A stretch of 42,313 bases of DNA from Betaproteobacteria bacterium (GCA_025356695.1 JANXSE010000382.1:1-42313), one strand, 5' to 3'; shown: positions 24,112 to 33,316, counted from the stretch's first letter. Numbers and translations: made by a program. Notes: generated from the letters alone by a model not told the origin.

Positions 24112-26016
24112 TCAGGCCGCTCTCGGCAGTGAGAGCGCAGCACCAAACAGCGCCTCGCGGGTTTCGTTCTGCTCTTTCTTCAGCAGCGCGTCCATCTCGA
24201 GCACCAGCACGACCGAGCCGTCGCTCGCCAGCGTGACGCCGGCGACGCCGGCGGTCTTGATATCGGTCAGCGGTTTGACGATGACGTCCTCGCGCCCGGC
24301 GAAACTGTCGACCGCCAGCAGAAAACGCGTAATGCCCGACTGCATCAGCACGCCGAAGCGCGGCGCCGAAGTAGCAGCACGGCCGAGCATACCGGCCAGA
24401 GAACGCACCGGCAGCACCTCGTCGCGGATGGTGAGCGCAGCGCGCCCCGACACCATCTGCACCTGCGCCGGCTCGAGCCGGACAATTTCGTGCACCAGCG
24501 ACAACGGGATGGCAAACGGCTGCTGCGACTGCCGCACCACCAGCACCGGCAGGATCGCCAATGTCAGCGGCAGCGTGATGCTGAAGGTCGTGCCCTTGCC
24601 GATACGCGAATCGATTTCGATGTGGCCGTTGAGTTTCTGGATGTTGGTCTTGACGACGTCCATGCCAACGCCGCGCCCCGACACGTCGGACGCCGTGTCC
24701 TTGGTTGAAAAGCCCGGCAGGAAAATCAGCTTGAAGCTGCTCGCATCGTCGAGCCCCATCGCCGCCTCGGCGGTAAGCACGCCTTTCTCGACGGCTTTGC
24801 GGCGCAGCTGCTCCGGACGCATGCCGCGGCCGTCCTCGCTCACCTGGATCAAAATGCGGTCGCCGACCTGCTGCGCCGACAGGCGCACCACGCACTTCTC
24901 CGATTTGCCGGCAGCGCGGCGTTCTTCCGGCGCTTCGATGCCGTGATCGACCGCGTTGCGCACCAGGTGCACCAGCGGATCGGCCAGTTCGTCGATGATG
25001 CTGCGGTCAAGTTCGGTCTCTTCGCCGCGCAGTTCGAGTTCGACGTCCTTGCCGAGCTTGCGCGCCAGATCGCGCGCCAGCCGCGGATATTTCTGAAACA
25101 GGCGACCGATCGGTTGCATGCGCGTTTTCATCGCCGCCGTTTGCAGATCGCCGACCAGGTGGTCGAGTTCGTTGACGGTTTCGTCGAGCGTGCGCATGGT
25201 ATCGACACCGCGCTTGCCGGCGTGCAGATCGCGGCGCAGGCACAGCAGGCGGTTTTTGGCGAGCCCGATCTGGCCCGACAGATTCAGCACGTCGTCGAGC
25301 CGGTGGGTGTCGATGCGCACGGTGGTTTCGCGTGCGCCGGGTTTATCGCCGGCGCGGCGTCCCATCGCCGCCGTATCCGCGTTCGGATCGTCGGATTGGC
25401 GGCGGCCGCGCCGCTCCTCGGGTAGCACGGTTGCCACCGGTTCTGCCAGCACAGCTACGGGCATGACGACCGGCGTCGGCACGTTGGTCCCCATCAGGCC
25501 GTGATACAGCATTTGCCAATCGGGTTCGTTGCCAGCCCTGGCGACGACGGGAGCACCGGCCACCGCCGGTGTCATCGGCACGACATTGGTTTTGGCCGGC
25601 ACGGCGGCAACAGCCGGCGCCGCCTCGCCATTGAGCACGGCCTTCAGCCGTTCGAGCAATTGCGGATCGGCCTTGGCCGGTTGCCGTTCGGACGACAGTT
25701 CGTCGAACATGCCGCGCACCACCGAGGTCGCCGCCAGAATGGCGTCGAGCACACCGCCCGTGACCTTCATCTTGCCGTTGCGCAACTGGTCGAACAGATT
25801 TTCCGTCAGGTGGCACAACTCGACGAGCGCCTGCGCATTGAGAAACCCGGCGCCGCCCTTGATGGTATGAAAACCGCGGAAGATGTCGTTCAGCAGTTTG
25901 GTGTCGTCTGGCGCGCGTTCGAGTTCGACCAGCTTGTTGTCGACATCCGACAACAGCTCGCCGGCTTCCGTGAGGAAGTCGTGCAACAACTCCTGCATGT
26001 CCTGAAAATCGCTCAT
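24112..26016 (-). CDS. cheA: Chemotaxis histidine kinase CheA
   Basis: A 634-residue CheA. The P1 Hpt domain has the phosphorylation site His50 in FRGFHTIKGGAGFL; the dimerisation domain begins near RIDTHRLDDVLNLSGQI; the kinase core has LVHLVRNAVDHGIE, EDGRGM and GRGVGMDVV; a CheW-like domain ends the protein (LAILPVLVVRQ, PLSLVHEIVRL). Between P1 and P3 there are about 110 residues of Ala/Val/Pro-rich linker where a P2 CheY-binding domain would be expected, and I see no P2 pattern. The ATG at 26016 lies 25 bases after the cheZ stop; the frame to 26220 would overlap cheZ. It is followed at once by the receiver-GGDEF-EAL gene. Confidence 0.95.
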   Translation of the reverse strand: MSDFQDMQELLHDFLTEAGELLSDVDNKLVELERAPDDTKLLNDIFRGFHTIKGGAGFLNAQALVELCHLTENLFDQLRNGKMKVTGGVLDAILAATSVVRGMFDELSSERQPAKADPQLLERLKAVLNGEAAPAVAAVPAKTNVVPMTPAVAGAPVVARAGNEPDWQMLYHGLMGTNVPTPVVMPVAVLAEPVATVLPEERRGRRQSDDPNADTAAMGRRAGDKPGARETTVRIDTHRLDDVLNLSGQIGLAKNRLLCLRRDLHAGKRGVDTMRTLDETVNELDHLVGDLQTAAMKTRMQPIGRLFQKYPRLARDLARKLGKDVELELRGEETELDRSIIDELADPLVHLVRNAVDHGIEAPEERRAAGKSEKCVVRLSAQQVGDRILIQVSEDGRGMRPEQLRRKAVEKGVLTAEAAMGLDDASSFKLIFLPGFSTKDTASDVSGRGVGMDVVKTNIQKLNGHIEIDSRIGKGTTFSITLPLTLAILPVLVVRQSQQPFAIPLSLVHEIVRLEPAQVQMVSGRAALTIRDEVLPVRSLAGMLGRAATSAPRFGVLMQSGITRFLLAVDSFAGREDVIVKPLTDIKTAGVAGVTLASDGSVVLVLEMDALLKKEQNETREALFGAALSLPRAA

Positions 26017-26041
26017 GATTTTGATCGCCTTGAGTGCCCAG

Positions 26042-26761
26042 CTAGAAACCGAGGCTTTCGAGCAGCTGGTCAACCTGCTCCTGATTGGCGGCAATATCGT
26101 TGCGGCCGGCCGCGTTGATGACTGGTCCGTTGAGCAGGCCGCTGGCCTCCTCGCGGAGTTCCGGCGGCGCATTTTCCACCAGCAGCTGGAGCAACTGGTT
26201 CTCAAGGTCGTGCGTGACATCGGCGACTTTTTTGATCACCTGTCCGGTCAGGTCCTGGAATTCCTGCGCCATCATCACTTCGGTGAGCTGCGCGTTGGTC
26301 GCCTCGGCCTGCGCCGGCACCGCGCGCAGAAAATCGCGCGTGCTCGCCACCAGCGCCTTGAACGCATCAACACCCGGTTGCGCTTCGAACAAACCATCCC
26401 AGCGCGCCGCCAGTTCACCGGCGTCCTTCGCCAGCTTGTCCTGGATCGGCCGTGCGTTTTCGGTGGCATTGAGCGCGCGGCTCGCCGCCTGCTCGGTCAT
26501 CTTCGCGACGTAGGCCAGGCGGTCGCGCGCATCGGGCACTGCAGCGGCGGCCGATTCGAGTTTTTTGTCGATGCCCAGCGCGCGCAGGCTTTCGTGCAGC
26601 GTGCGCGTCATGTGGCCGACGCGCGAAATCACGTCGGCGGCATTTTCACCATCGTTGGCGGCGGCACTACCGGCACCCGGCGTCGCATTGGCCTCGACGA
26701 TACTATCGAACAGCGCCTCGAGATCGGGCGAATCGGCTTCATTGTCTGCAACGGCACTCAT
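26042..26761 (-). CDS. cheZ: CheY-P phosphatase CheZ
   Basis: A 239-residue helical protein with the CheZ catalytic motif [16 protein letters not shown]; Gln174 corresponds to the Gln that positions water for CheY-P hydrolysis in enterobacteria. The C-terminus [12 protein letters not shown] is the CheY-binding helix. Its ATG overlaps the cheY stop by four bases (ATGA), so the two are translationally coupled. The presence of CheZ supports CheY-P as a flagellar motor signal. Confidence 0.95.
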   Translation of the reverse strand: MSAVADNEADSPDLEALFDSIVEANATPGAGSAAANDGENAADVISRVGHMTRTLHESLRALGIDKKLESAAAAVPDARDRLAYVAKMTEQAASRALNATENARPIQDKLAKDAGELAARWDGLFEAQPGVDAFKALVASTRDFLRAVPAQAEATNAQLTEVMMAQEFQDLTGQVIKKVADVTHDLENQLLQLLVENAPPELREEASGLLNGPVINAAGRNDIAANQEQVDQLLESLGF

Positions 26762-27159
26762 GCTGCCTCCTTGGCGCCCATCGTTTTGAAAATCTTGTTG
26801 AGTTTTTCATCGAGTGTGGCCGCCGTAAACGGTTTGACGACGTAGCCGTTGGCGCCGGCCTTGGCCGCCTCGATGATGTTTTCCTTTTTCGCTTCGGCCG
26901 TCACCATCAGCACCGGCAGGTGCGCCAGCGCCGCGTCGGCGCGGATCGCGCGCAGCAGTTCGATGCCGGTCATGTTCGGCATGTTCCAGTCGGACACCAC
27001 GAAATCGAACGCTTCGCTTTTGAGTCTGGCCAGCGCGACCACACCGTCTTCGGCTTCGTCGACATTGAGAAAGCCGAGCTCCTTCAGAAGTCCGCGCACA
27101 ATGCGCCGCATCGTCGAGAAATCGTCCACCACCAAGAATTTCATTTTTGGATCACTCAT
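26758..27159 (-). CDS. cheY: Chemotaxis response regulator CheY
   Basis: A 133-residue single receiver with all active-site residues: the acidic pair Asp12-Asp13, phospho-acceptor Asp57 ([11 protein letters not shown]), Thr87 and Lys109. The sequence around DWNMPNM and EAKKENII is that of motor-binding CheY. It lies 72 bases after cheV and overlaps cheZ by four bases. CheA and CheZ downstream are its expected kinase and phosphatase. Confidence 0.96.
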   Translation of the reverse strand: MSDPKMKFLVVDDFSTMRRIVRGLLKELGFLNVDEAEDGVVALARLKSEAFDFVVSDWNMPNMTGIELLRAIRADAALAHLPVLMVTAEAKKENIIEAAKAGANGYVVKPFTAATLDEKLNKIFKTMGAKEAA

Positions 27160-27231
27160 GATTCACCCGCCATTCCTGTTTTGTCCTGTTCACGTTTCCG
27201 TTGCATCATCGTTTGGTTCGCGCGCGCCCGC

Positions 27232-28170
27232 TCAGGCGGCACGCGCTTCCAGCAGCGGCCGCAGCGTATCGGCCAGCATCGTCGGGTCGAACTTCGGCAC
27301 ATAGGCATCGACGCCAACACTTTTGCCCATCGCGCGGTTGGCATCCGACGACAGCGACGAATGCATTACCACCGGGATGCCCTTGAAGCGCGCATCCGAT
27401 TTGATTTTCTGCGTCAGCACGTAGCCGTCCATTTCCGGCATCTCCGCATCGGTCAGCACGAGATCGAGTTTTTCGCGCAAATCGACGCCGTCGGCCTGCG
27501 CGCAGGACGCCATGCCCTGCAGCATCTCCCACGCCTCGGCACCGTTGCTGGCCTGCTGATAGCGCACGCCGATGCCGTCGAGCACCTGCACGATGCGCTG
27601 GCGCGCCACCTGCGAGTCGTCGGCAAACAACACATGCGCGCCGCTCAGGGAAACCGGCGCCAGCGCGGGGAATTCATGCTGGCCGAAGACGTCGGCCAGC
27701 ACCTGTTCTATATCGAGTATCGACACCAGCTTGCCGTCGGGTAATTCGGTATAGGCGAGCACCAGGTTGTTGGCGCTGGCCATGGAAGCGCTGACCGGAT
27801 GCACCTTGTCCCACTCGACGCGCACGATGCGATCGACCTGGTTGAGCAGAAATCCCTGCGTGTGGCAGCTGATCTCGGTGACCATCATCGTTTCGCAGCC
27901 GCTGGAGTCGCCGCCGAACCAGCGCGCCAGCGCGATTACCGGAATGACGTTGCCGCGCAGGCTGACCACGCCTTCAATGCGATCGTTCAGGTTCGGCACC
28001 AGCGTGATCGGCATGGCGTCGGTCACTTCGCGCACCTTGAAGACATTGATCCCGAAAATCTCATCGGTGCCCAGCGAAAACAGCAGCAGTTCCATGCGGT
28101 TCGAACCCGCCAGCCGCGTGCGCGCATCGACGTTGAGCAGCATTGCGCGGTTTTTTTCCAGATCGCTCAT
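27232..28170 (-). CDS. cheV: Chemotaxis adaptor CheV (copy 1)
   Basis: A 312-residue fusion of a CheW-like domain (about 20-165; FGINVFKVREV, GVVSLRGNVIPVI) and a receiver domain (about 180-312; LFADDSQVARQ and phospho-acceptor in LVLTDAEMPEMDG). CheV couples receptors to CheA and can be tuned by phosphorylation. It starts inside the stop of the second cheV gene (four-base overlap), so the pair is translationally coupled. As no cheW is present in the window, these two CheV proteins may be the main adaptors of this locus. Confidence 0.94.
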   Translation of the reverse strand: MSDLEKNRAMLLNVDARTRLAGSNRMELLLFSLGTDEIFGINVFKVREVTDAMPITLVPNLNDRIEGVVSLRGNVIPVIALARWFGGDSSGCETMMVTEISCHTQGFLLNQVDRIVRVEWDKVHPVSASMASANNLVLAYTELPDGKLVSILDIEQVLADVFGQHEFPALAPVSLSGAHVLFADDSQVARQRIVQVLDGIGVRYQQASNGAEAWEMLQGMASCAQADGVDLREKLDLVLTDAEMPEMDGYVLTQKIKSDARFKGIPVVMHSSLSSDANRAMGKSVGVDAYVPKFDPTMLADTLRPLLEARAA

Positions 28171-29126
28171 CGCCGCACTCCTTCCTGCGCGAGCAGCCGC
28201 GTCAGCGTCTGCGCGAGGCGTTGCGGTTCGAATTTCGGCACATATTCGTCGGCACCGACCGACATGCCGAGCGTTTTGTTGGATTCGCCGGAGAGCGAAG
28301 AATGCATCACCACCGGGATGCCCCTGAAGCGGGCATCGGCCTTGATCTGCTTGACCAGCATGTAGCCGTCCATCTCCGGCATTTCGACGTCGGTCAGAAT
28401 CAATTGCAGCGTATCGCTCACCGGCCGGCCGGCGCTTTCGGCGGCATCGGCGATTTTCTTCAGTTGCTGCCAGGCGTGATGACCGTTGACGGCATCGACA
28501 TGCGCGACCTGCATCGCATCGAGCGTGCGCGCGATCTGCTTGCGCGCCACCGCCGAATCGTCGGCAAACAATATCGTGCGGCCCGCCGGCGGCCGTTCGC
28601 CGAAACTCTCCGGCACCGCCGCGACCTCGCCGCCGAGGGTCTGTTCGAGGATGCTCTCGACGTCGATCATCATGACGAGACGCCCGTCGGCCAATTCGGT
28701 GACCGCGGTAACGAGGCCCCCCGCATGCGCCGTCATCATCGCCGGCGGCGCGCGCATCGCCGACCAGTCGATGCGCAGGATCGTTTCCACGGATTCGACC
28801 AGAAAACCCAGCGTCTGGCCGTTGTACTCGGCCAATATCATAATTGGCGCGACATCGTCGGTTTCGACACCGACGTAGCGCACCAGGTTGAGCACCGGCA
28901 CCAGTGAACCGCGCAGGCTCGCGATGCCGTCGATCGCCGGCGGCATGTCGGGGGCGCGCGTGAGTTCCGGCGCGCGGATCACTTCGCGCACCTTGAAAAC
29001 GTTGATGCCGTAGGTTTCGCGGCGTCCGCTGGCGCGCTCGCGCCCGAGCGTGAACATGAGTATTTCAAGCTTGTTGGTGCCCGCCAGCCGCGCCCGTGCG
29101 TCGATGCCCTGCAGTAATGCCGACAT
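28167..29126 (-). CDS. cheV: Chemotaxis adaptor CheV (copy 2)
   Basis: A 319-residue CheW-receiver fusion, clearly paralogous to the following cheV. The CheW part has YGINVFKVREVIRAP and GIASLRGSLVPVL; the receiver has LFADDSAVARKQ and LILTDVEMPEMDG. Both copies share the ending VVMHSSLSGESN/SDAN and EYVPKF-like stretches, pointing to tandem duplication followed by divergence in the CheW half. An AAGGAG site lies seven bases before the ATG. It follows the chemoreceptor gene by 17 bases. Confidence 0.94.
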   Translation of the reverse strand: MSALLQGIDARARLAGTNKLEILMFTLGRERASGRRETYGINVFKVREVIRAPELTRAPDMPPAIDGIASLRGSLVPVLNLVRYVGVETDDVAPIMILAEYNGQTLGFLVESVETILRIDWSAMRAPPAMMTAHAGGLVTAVTELADGRLVMMIDVESILEQTLGGEVAAVPESFGERPPAGRTILFADDSAVARKQIARTLDAMQVAHVDAVNGHHAWQQLKKIADAAESAGRPVSDTLQLILTDVEMPEMDGYMLVKQIKADARFRGIPVVMHSSLSGESNKTLGMSVGADEYVPKFEPQRLAQTLTRLLAQEGVRR

Positions 29127-29143
29127 TGCGTTGCTCCTTCTGC

Positions 29144-30313
29144 TCAGGCCGTAAAACGCAGCACTTCGGTGCGCAGTTGCGTGGCGAGTTCGTCGACATA
29201 ACGCGCGGAATTGGCCGCGTCGGCGACCGCCGCATTGTTCTGTTCGGCCATCTGCGCGATGCGCTCGATGTTGCTGGCGATCTGGTGGCTGGCCGCGCCC
29301 TGTTCGCTGGCGGCGTTGTTGATTTCCTGGATGCGGTCCTGGGTCTTGTGCGCGCCCGCGTTGATCTCGGCCAGCGTGCCGGCCACCTGCTCGGCGAGCT
29401 TCACCGCCTGGCTGATCTGGTCGTTGCGCGCGCCGAGATTGCCCACCGCCGAGGTGACCTCGGCCTGGATGGCCTCGATCATGCCGCTGATTTCGGTGGT
29501 CGCCGTGGCAGTGCGCTCGGCCAGTTTTCTGACTTCGTCGGCCACCACCGCAAATCCGCGGCCCTGTTCGCCGGCGCGCGCCGCCTCGATCGCCGCATTG
29601 AGGGCCAGCAGGTTGGTCTGCTCGGCGATATCCTTGATGACCTTGACGATGCCGCTGATGTCCTGGGAACGCTCGCTTAATTTGGAGATCAGCCGCGCCG
29701 AATCCTGCATTGAATCGGCCACCCGCGTCATTTCCTGCGCCGTTTCCCGCGCCACCTGTTCGCCGTGTTCCGACAGATTGCTGGCGTGGCGTGAAATCTC
29801 CGCGGTTTCGCGCGTTTGCTCGGCGACATGATTAATGCTGGCGGTGCTTTGTACAACCGCGGCCGCCGTCGAGGCGGCCGCATCCGACTGCGCATTCGAC
29901 GAAGCTGCAACCTGCGACGAGGCGGCCGCCACCTTGCCGGCGGAACCGGCGAGGTGGTCGATGCTGTCCTTGACGATGCGCAGGGCAGAGCGCAAATTTT
30001 CGATAAACGCGTTCACCGCATTGGCCACGCGCACAAACTCGGCGCCGCCCTCGGCCGGCAGGCGCTGCGTCAGATCGCAGGTGCCGCCGGTCATGGCTTC
30101 CAGGCTTGCCGCCAGCGCGTTCAGACGCCGCCGGTTCTGGTGCATGCGCAGCATCAACGGCAACAGCGCAACGATCGCGCACCCGGCGGCGATGCCGGCA
30201 ACCACGCGCGCATCGGCCACCGCGCCGGTAAAGACCAGCACCGGCGGCAGCAGTGCCACGCCGGTTGCCACGATGACCGGCCAGATGGCTTCGCCTTGCC
30301 CCGAAATTCGCAT
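29144..30313 (-). CDS. Methyl-accepting chemotaxis protein without a periplasmic sensor domain
   Basis: A 389-residue chemoreceptor. Two membrane helices (about 10-30 and 36-55) are joined by only a few residues, so there is no periplasmic ligand domain. A HAMP-like segment (about 56-110) leads into the signalling hairpin with the conserved tip [21 protein letters not shown] and [18 protein letters not shown]. The C-terminus ends [10 protein letters not shown], with no CheR/CheB-tethering pentapeptide. It may sense a membrane or internal cue. GGAG lies before the ATG. A FliA-like promoter lies 78 bases upstream, and two cheV genes follow closely. Confidence 0.93.
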   Translation of the reverse strand: MRISGQGEAIWPVIVATGVALLPPVLVFTGAVADARVVAGIAAGCAIVALLPLMLRMHQNRRRLNALAASLEAMTGGTCDLTQRLPAEGGAEFVRVANAVNAFIENLRSALRIVKDSIDHLAGSAGKVAAASSQVAASSNAQSDAAASTAAAVVQSTASINHVAEQTRETAEISRHASNLSEHGEQVARETAQEMTRVADSMQDSARLISKLSERSQDISGIVKVIKDIAEQTNLLALNAAIEAARAGEQGRGFAVVADEVRKLAERTATATTEISGMIEAIQAEVTSAVGNLGARNDQISQAVKLAEQVAGTLAEINAGAHKTQDRIQEINNAASEQGAASHQIASNIERIAQMAEQNNAAVADAANSARYVDELATQLRTEVLRFTA

Positions 30314-30390
30314 TTTTTGTTCTCCACTGAGATTACAGCTGCCGCGCTGTGCCCGCCGGTCACAACGAGGACGGGTTTCCGATGTTCTTG

Positions 30391-30418
30391 ATTACGGCTC
30401 TGCAGCGCCGAATCTTTA
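30391..30418 (-). promoter_or_regulatory. FliA (sigma-28)-like promoter before the chemoreceptor gene
   Basis: On the minus strand TAAAGATT-N12-GCCGTAAT, against the enterobacterial FliA consensus TAAAGTTT-N11-GCCGATAA. It lies in the 230-base gap between the single-domain receiver and the chemoreceptor and could drive mcp-cheV-cheV-cheY-cheZ-cheA. Confidence 0.45.
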
Positions 30419-30543
30419 AGCGGCCGGTGGCGGGAGATGGGGGACGGGAAATATCAACAACGGGGGCTGTGGCGCAAAGTCAGCGCACACTCAGCCGGGC
30501 GGACAAGGGAGCGCGCCGCCCATTGCGACGGCGGCAACCGCGA

Positions 30544-30993
30544 TCAGGAACGTGCCGGGGCCGGCTCGTTGACGGTCAGCCAGAAGGCGCCGATTTTTCT
30601 GACGGTATCGACGAATTCGCTGAACACCATCGGCTTGACGACGTAGCCATTGCTGCCAAGACGGTAGCTGTTGACGATATCGCGCTCCTCGCGCGAGGAG
30701 GTCAGCATCACCACCGGGATGGTTTTCAGTTTTTCATCCGCCTTGATGTCGCGCAGCAGCTCAAGGCCGTCGACCTTGGGCATTTTGACATCGAGCAGGA
30801 TCAGGGCCGGGTTGCCCGTGGTGCGTCCGGCAAAGGCGCCGCTGCACTGCAGATACTCGACCGCCGCCGCACCGTCATGCACCACGGTGATCATTTCAAC
30901 CGGGCCATAGTCAGACAGCACGTTGATGGCCAGTTCGGCATCATCGACGCTGTCGTCAACCAGCAGCACCTGTCTGTTCACGTGTTGATCCAT
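30544..30993 (-). CDS. Single-domain response regulator (Rcp1-like receiver)
   Basis: A 149-residue receiver with acidic pair Asp13-Asp14 in LLVDDSVDDAEL, phospho-acceptor Asp68 (LILLDVKMPKVDG), TSS at the Thr/Ser position and a KPM lysine. The DDSxDDAEL start and the C-terminal FWLTVNEPAP are typical of the Rcp1-like group often paired with PAS or phytochrome kinases. A likely partner is the multi-PAS kinase encoded upstream; this is inferred. The pseudo-receiver at 33406-33822 ends in a similar FWLAANEMPP, suggesting common ancestry. Confidence 0.9.
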   Translation of the reverse strand: MDQHVNRQVLLVDDSVDDAELAINVLSDYGPVEMITVVHDGAAAVEYLQCSGAFAGRTTGNPALILLDVKMPKVDGLELLRDIKADEKLKTIPVVMLTSSREERDIVNSYRLGSNGYVVKPMVFSEFVDTVRKIGAFWLTVNEPAPARS

Positions 30994-31064
30994 GTCATTC
31001 TGCTTTCGCGGTTCAAATCATAGCACCACAGTGCCGTCGAATCGTTGTTATCGCATCACCTTTG

Positions 31065-31091
31065 TTAACGGCGTTCGCCCGGCAATCTTCA
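31065..31091 (-). promoter_or_regulatory. FliA-like promoter before the single-domain receiver
   Basis: TGAAGATT-N11-GCCGTTAA on the minus strand, 72 bases before the receiver start. The -10 part is identical to that before the STAS gene. Confidence 0.4.
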
Positions 31092-31168
31092 GGCCTTTCA
31101 TGCATCGCGGCGCTTACGCCCTTGTGCCGGCAGCAAAAATGCTGCGGCGGCACGCACAGGGCCTGTGC

Positions 31169-32851
31169 TCAAGCCACCGCCCGCAGCGGCACGTCGGCAC
31201 GCTCGTCCAGCACATACGTCACCCTGACATCATTGCCGCTACCGCGAAAATCAACGCTGGCGCACAACGCGCGCACCCGTTCAATGCCACGGCCGCGGGT
31301 GATTGCACCGTCTGCCGCATCCGCGCTTCCGACGAAACCCTTGCCGCTGTCGCGGAACTGCAGTTCCAGCAGCGGCCGCCCGTTCGTCCAGTGCGATTCG
31401 ATGTGGACAGCAATGCTGCCCTGTTCGAGATAGCCCAGCGCCATCGCGCGCGCGTGGTCACGGCGGGCGGGATCGCGCGCCTCGCGCGGCGGCAGGCCGA
31501 GCACGCCGTGATCAAGCGCGTTGGCAAACAACTCGCTGACGATGATGCCGAGCTGGCGCCGGTGAAAATGCGCGCCCGGCAGGCTCGAAACCACATCGAG
31601 CAGGAGGTTAGGCACGCCGAGCTTGCGCAGGTCGTCGGCATCAAAGGTCACTTCAAAATACCATTGCGCCGGCATGCGCGGCGGCGGTTGCAGCGACGCC
31701 ACCGCGGCGGCGTCGCAATTGAGCAGCACCACCGTCATGTCGTCGTGGGCCGTGCCGTCCCCGGTGCGCGCGGCCAGTGCGGTGCGCATGCGCTTGAGAC
31801 GCAACGCCGGCGGCGTTTCAGCCAGCATTCTTTCGACCCGCAACTGCCGTGCCGCGCCGTCGGCCGTCTGGCCGTAATCTTCAATCACGCCGTCGGAACA
31901 GGCAAACAGCTGGCAGGCGACCGGATAGTCGAAGACCTCGACGACTGGTTCAAAGGCGGCCTCGGACACGATGCCGAAGGCCAGATTTTTCGATTCAAAA
32001 CGCGCGATCACCGCGCCGTCGTCGGTGAAGGCAACCACCGGCGGATTGGCACCGTTCCAGACCTTGATGCGGCGCGCCACCGGATCCACCGAAATCAGCG
32101 TCGTGGCGACAAAACGGTCGACCGGCATGTACTGGCGCAGCGTGCGGTTGAGCTCGGTGGCGATCATGTCGAGATCGAAGCCCTTCGCTATCATCGAATA
32201 AAAGCAGGGCACGATGGGCAGCACGTTCAGCGCCGCGGCCAGACCGTGGCCGACCGCATCGGCCAGCATCACGTGCAGGGCGCCGCGCGGTGTGCGCGCC
32301 GCCGCCACCAGATCGCCGGAAAAATTCGGCGAAATCGGCACGATCATGTATTTGAGCATCGGGTCGTCGAGCTGCTCGGCGTTGACAAGTTTCTGCATCA
32401 AGTGCAGCGCGATGCGCCCCTCATGCTCGGCGGTATCGCGATAGTTCTGCAGGCGCTTTTTCTGCGCCTCGCCCTCGCGGTAGAGCTTGTGCACGCGCGC
32501 GACCGCCGCGAGTTTGGCGCGCAGCATCGCCGGAAGTACCGGCTTGACCAGATAGTCGTCGGCGCCGGCGTCGAAGGCACGCACGATGGTGTCCTGGTCG
32601 TTTTCAGCGGCGATGAAAAGTATCGGCGTCCAGTGTTGTCCGCTCAGTTCGCGGATGCGGCTAGCCGCCGCAAAACCGTCCAGCACCGGCATCTGGCCGT
32701 CCATCAGCACGAGGTCTGGGCGGTGCGATTCAAACGCGTGCACCGCGTCCTCGCCATTCTGCACCAGCAAGACCGTATGGCCGAGCTTGAGCACGAGTGC
32801 TGAAATCAGTTTCAGCGACATCGGATCATCGTCGGCGATCAGAATTTCCAT
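31169..32851 (-). CDS. Receiver-PP2C phosphatase-anti-sigma kinase fusion (partner-switch regulator)
   Basis: A 560-residue cytoplasmic protein. An N-terminal receiver has IADDDP and Asp51 (LMDGQMPVLDG); a SpoIIE/PP2C phosphatase domain at about 170-400 shows metal-binding motifs SGDLVAA, LADAVGHG, CSDGVIED and HDDMTVVLL; a GHKL kinase domain of the RsbW/SpoIIAB type at about 415-545 has IVSELFANALDHG and DSGKGF. This order is that of Pseudomonas HsbR and Shewanella CrsR, which phosphorylate and dephosphorylate a STAS partner under receiver control. The STAS gene lies directly upstream. The target sigma or anti-sigma factor is not encoded in the window. Confidence 0.93.
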   Translation of the reverse strand: MEILIADDDPMSLKLISALVLKLGHTVLLVQNGEDAVHAFESHRPDLVLMDGQMPVLDGFAAASRIRELSGQHWTPILFIAAENDQDTIVRAFDAGADDYLVKPVLPAMLRAKLAAVARVHKLYREGEAQKKRLQNYRDTAEHEGRIALHLMQKLVNAEQLDDPMLKYMIVPISPNFSGDLVAAARTPRGALHVMLADAVGHGLAAALNVLPIVPCFYSMIAKGFDLDMIATELNRTLRQYMPVDRFVATTLISVDPVARRIKVWNGANPPVVAFTDDGAVIARFESKNLAFGIVSEAAFEPVVEVFDYPVACQLFACSDGVIEDYGQTADGAARQLRVERMLAETPPALRLKRMRTALAARTGDGTAHDDMTVVLLNCDAAAVASLQPPPRMPAQWYFEVTFDADDLRKLGVPNLLLDVVSSLPGAHFHRRQLGIIVSELFANALDHGVLGLPPREARDPARRDHARAMALGYLEQGSIAVHIESHWTNGRPLLELQFRDSGKGFVGSADAADGAITRGRGIERVRALCASVDFRGSGNDVRVTYVLDERADVPLRAVA

Positions 32852-32951
32852 ACCGTCATCCAGAAATTTTTGTGCTTTCGCGGTGCGGGCCCGTCCGCAA
32901 AACCGGGCGCCGAATTCATCGCAGATTCACGCTTTTGGCCGCGGGCAGCGC

Positions 32952-33257
32952 CTAGGCAATGCTGAAAATCTTGCCGAAGTTGGCGATATCGAGCACCTGG
33001 CGCACGGTGCCCTTGCAGTTCTGCAGGGACACGCGCTTGCTTGCCGCGTCGGCGCGTTCTTTCAGCAACAACAGCATGCCGAGTGCCGAACTGTCGATGT
33101 AATCGACCCCCCCCATGTCGAGGTCGAGTTCGCGCACGTCGCCCGATTCGAGCAGTTTTCCGCAGCAATCCCGCATTTCTCGGTGCGCGCTGAAATCGAA
33201 ACGTCCTTGCAGGCGGACGAGCGCTTTGCCGTTGGTGACCATTGTGCTGGTACGCAT
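32952..33257 (-). CDS. STAS-domain anti-sigma factor antagonist
   Basis: A 101-residue single STAS domain with the phosphorylatable site VDYIDSSALGML (Ser56 or Ser57), as in SpoIIAA/RsbV and HsbA. The ATG at 33257 has GGAGA four bases upstream and is preferred over the longer frame from 33302, which overlaps the promoter. It sits 100 bases before the receiver-PP2C-kinase gene, its expected kinase and phosphatase. A FliA-like promoter ends 32 bases upstream. Confidence 0.93.
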   Translation of the reverse strand: MRTSTMVTNGKALVRLQGRFDFSAHREMRDCCGKLLESGDVRELDLDMGGVDYIDSSALGMLLLLKERADAASKRVSLQNCKGTVRQVLDIANFGKIFSIA

Positions 33258-33288
33258 GAATTCTCCGTTTATGTTTCCCCTGCCGGAT

Positions 33289-33316
33289 TTAACGGCGGGC
33301 ACACGGCAGAACTTGA
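33289..33316 (-). promoter_or_regulatory. FliA-like promoter before the STAS gene
   Basis: TCAAGTTC-N12-GCCGTTAA on the minus strand, 32 bases before the STAS start. It is the best FliA-like match in the window and would transcribe the STAS/PP2C pair. Confidence 0.5.
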
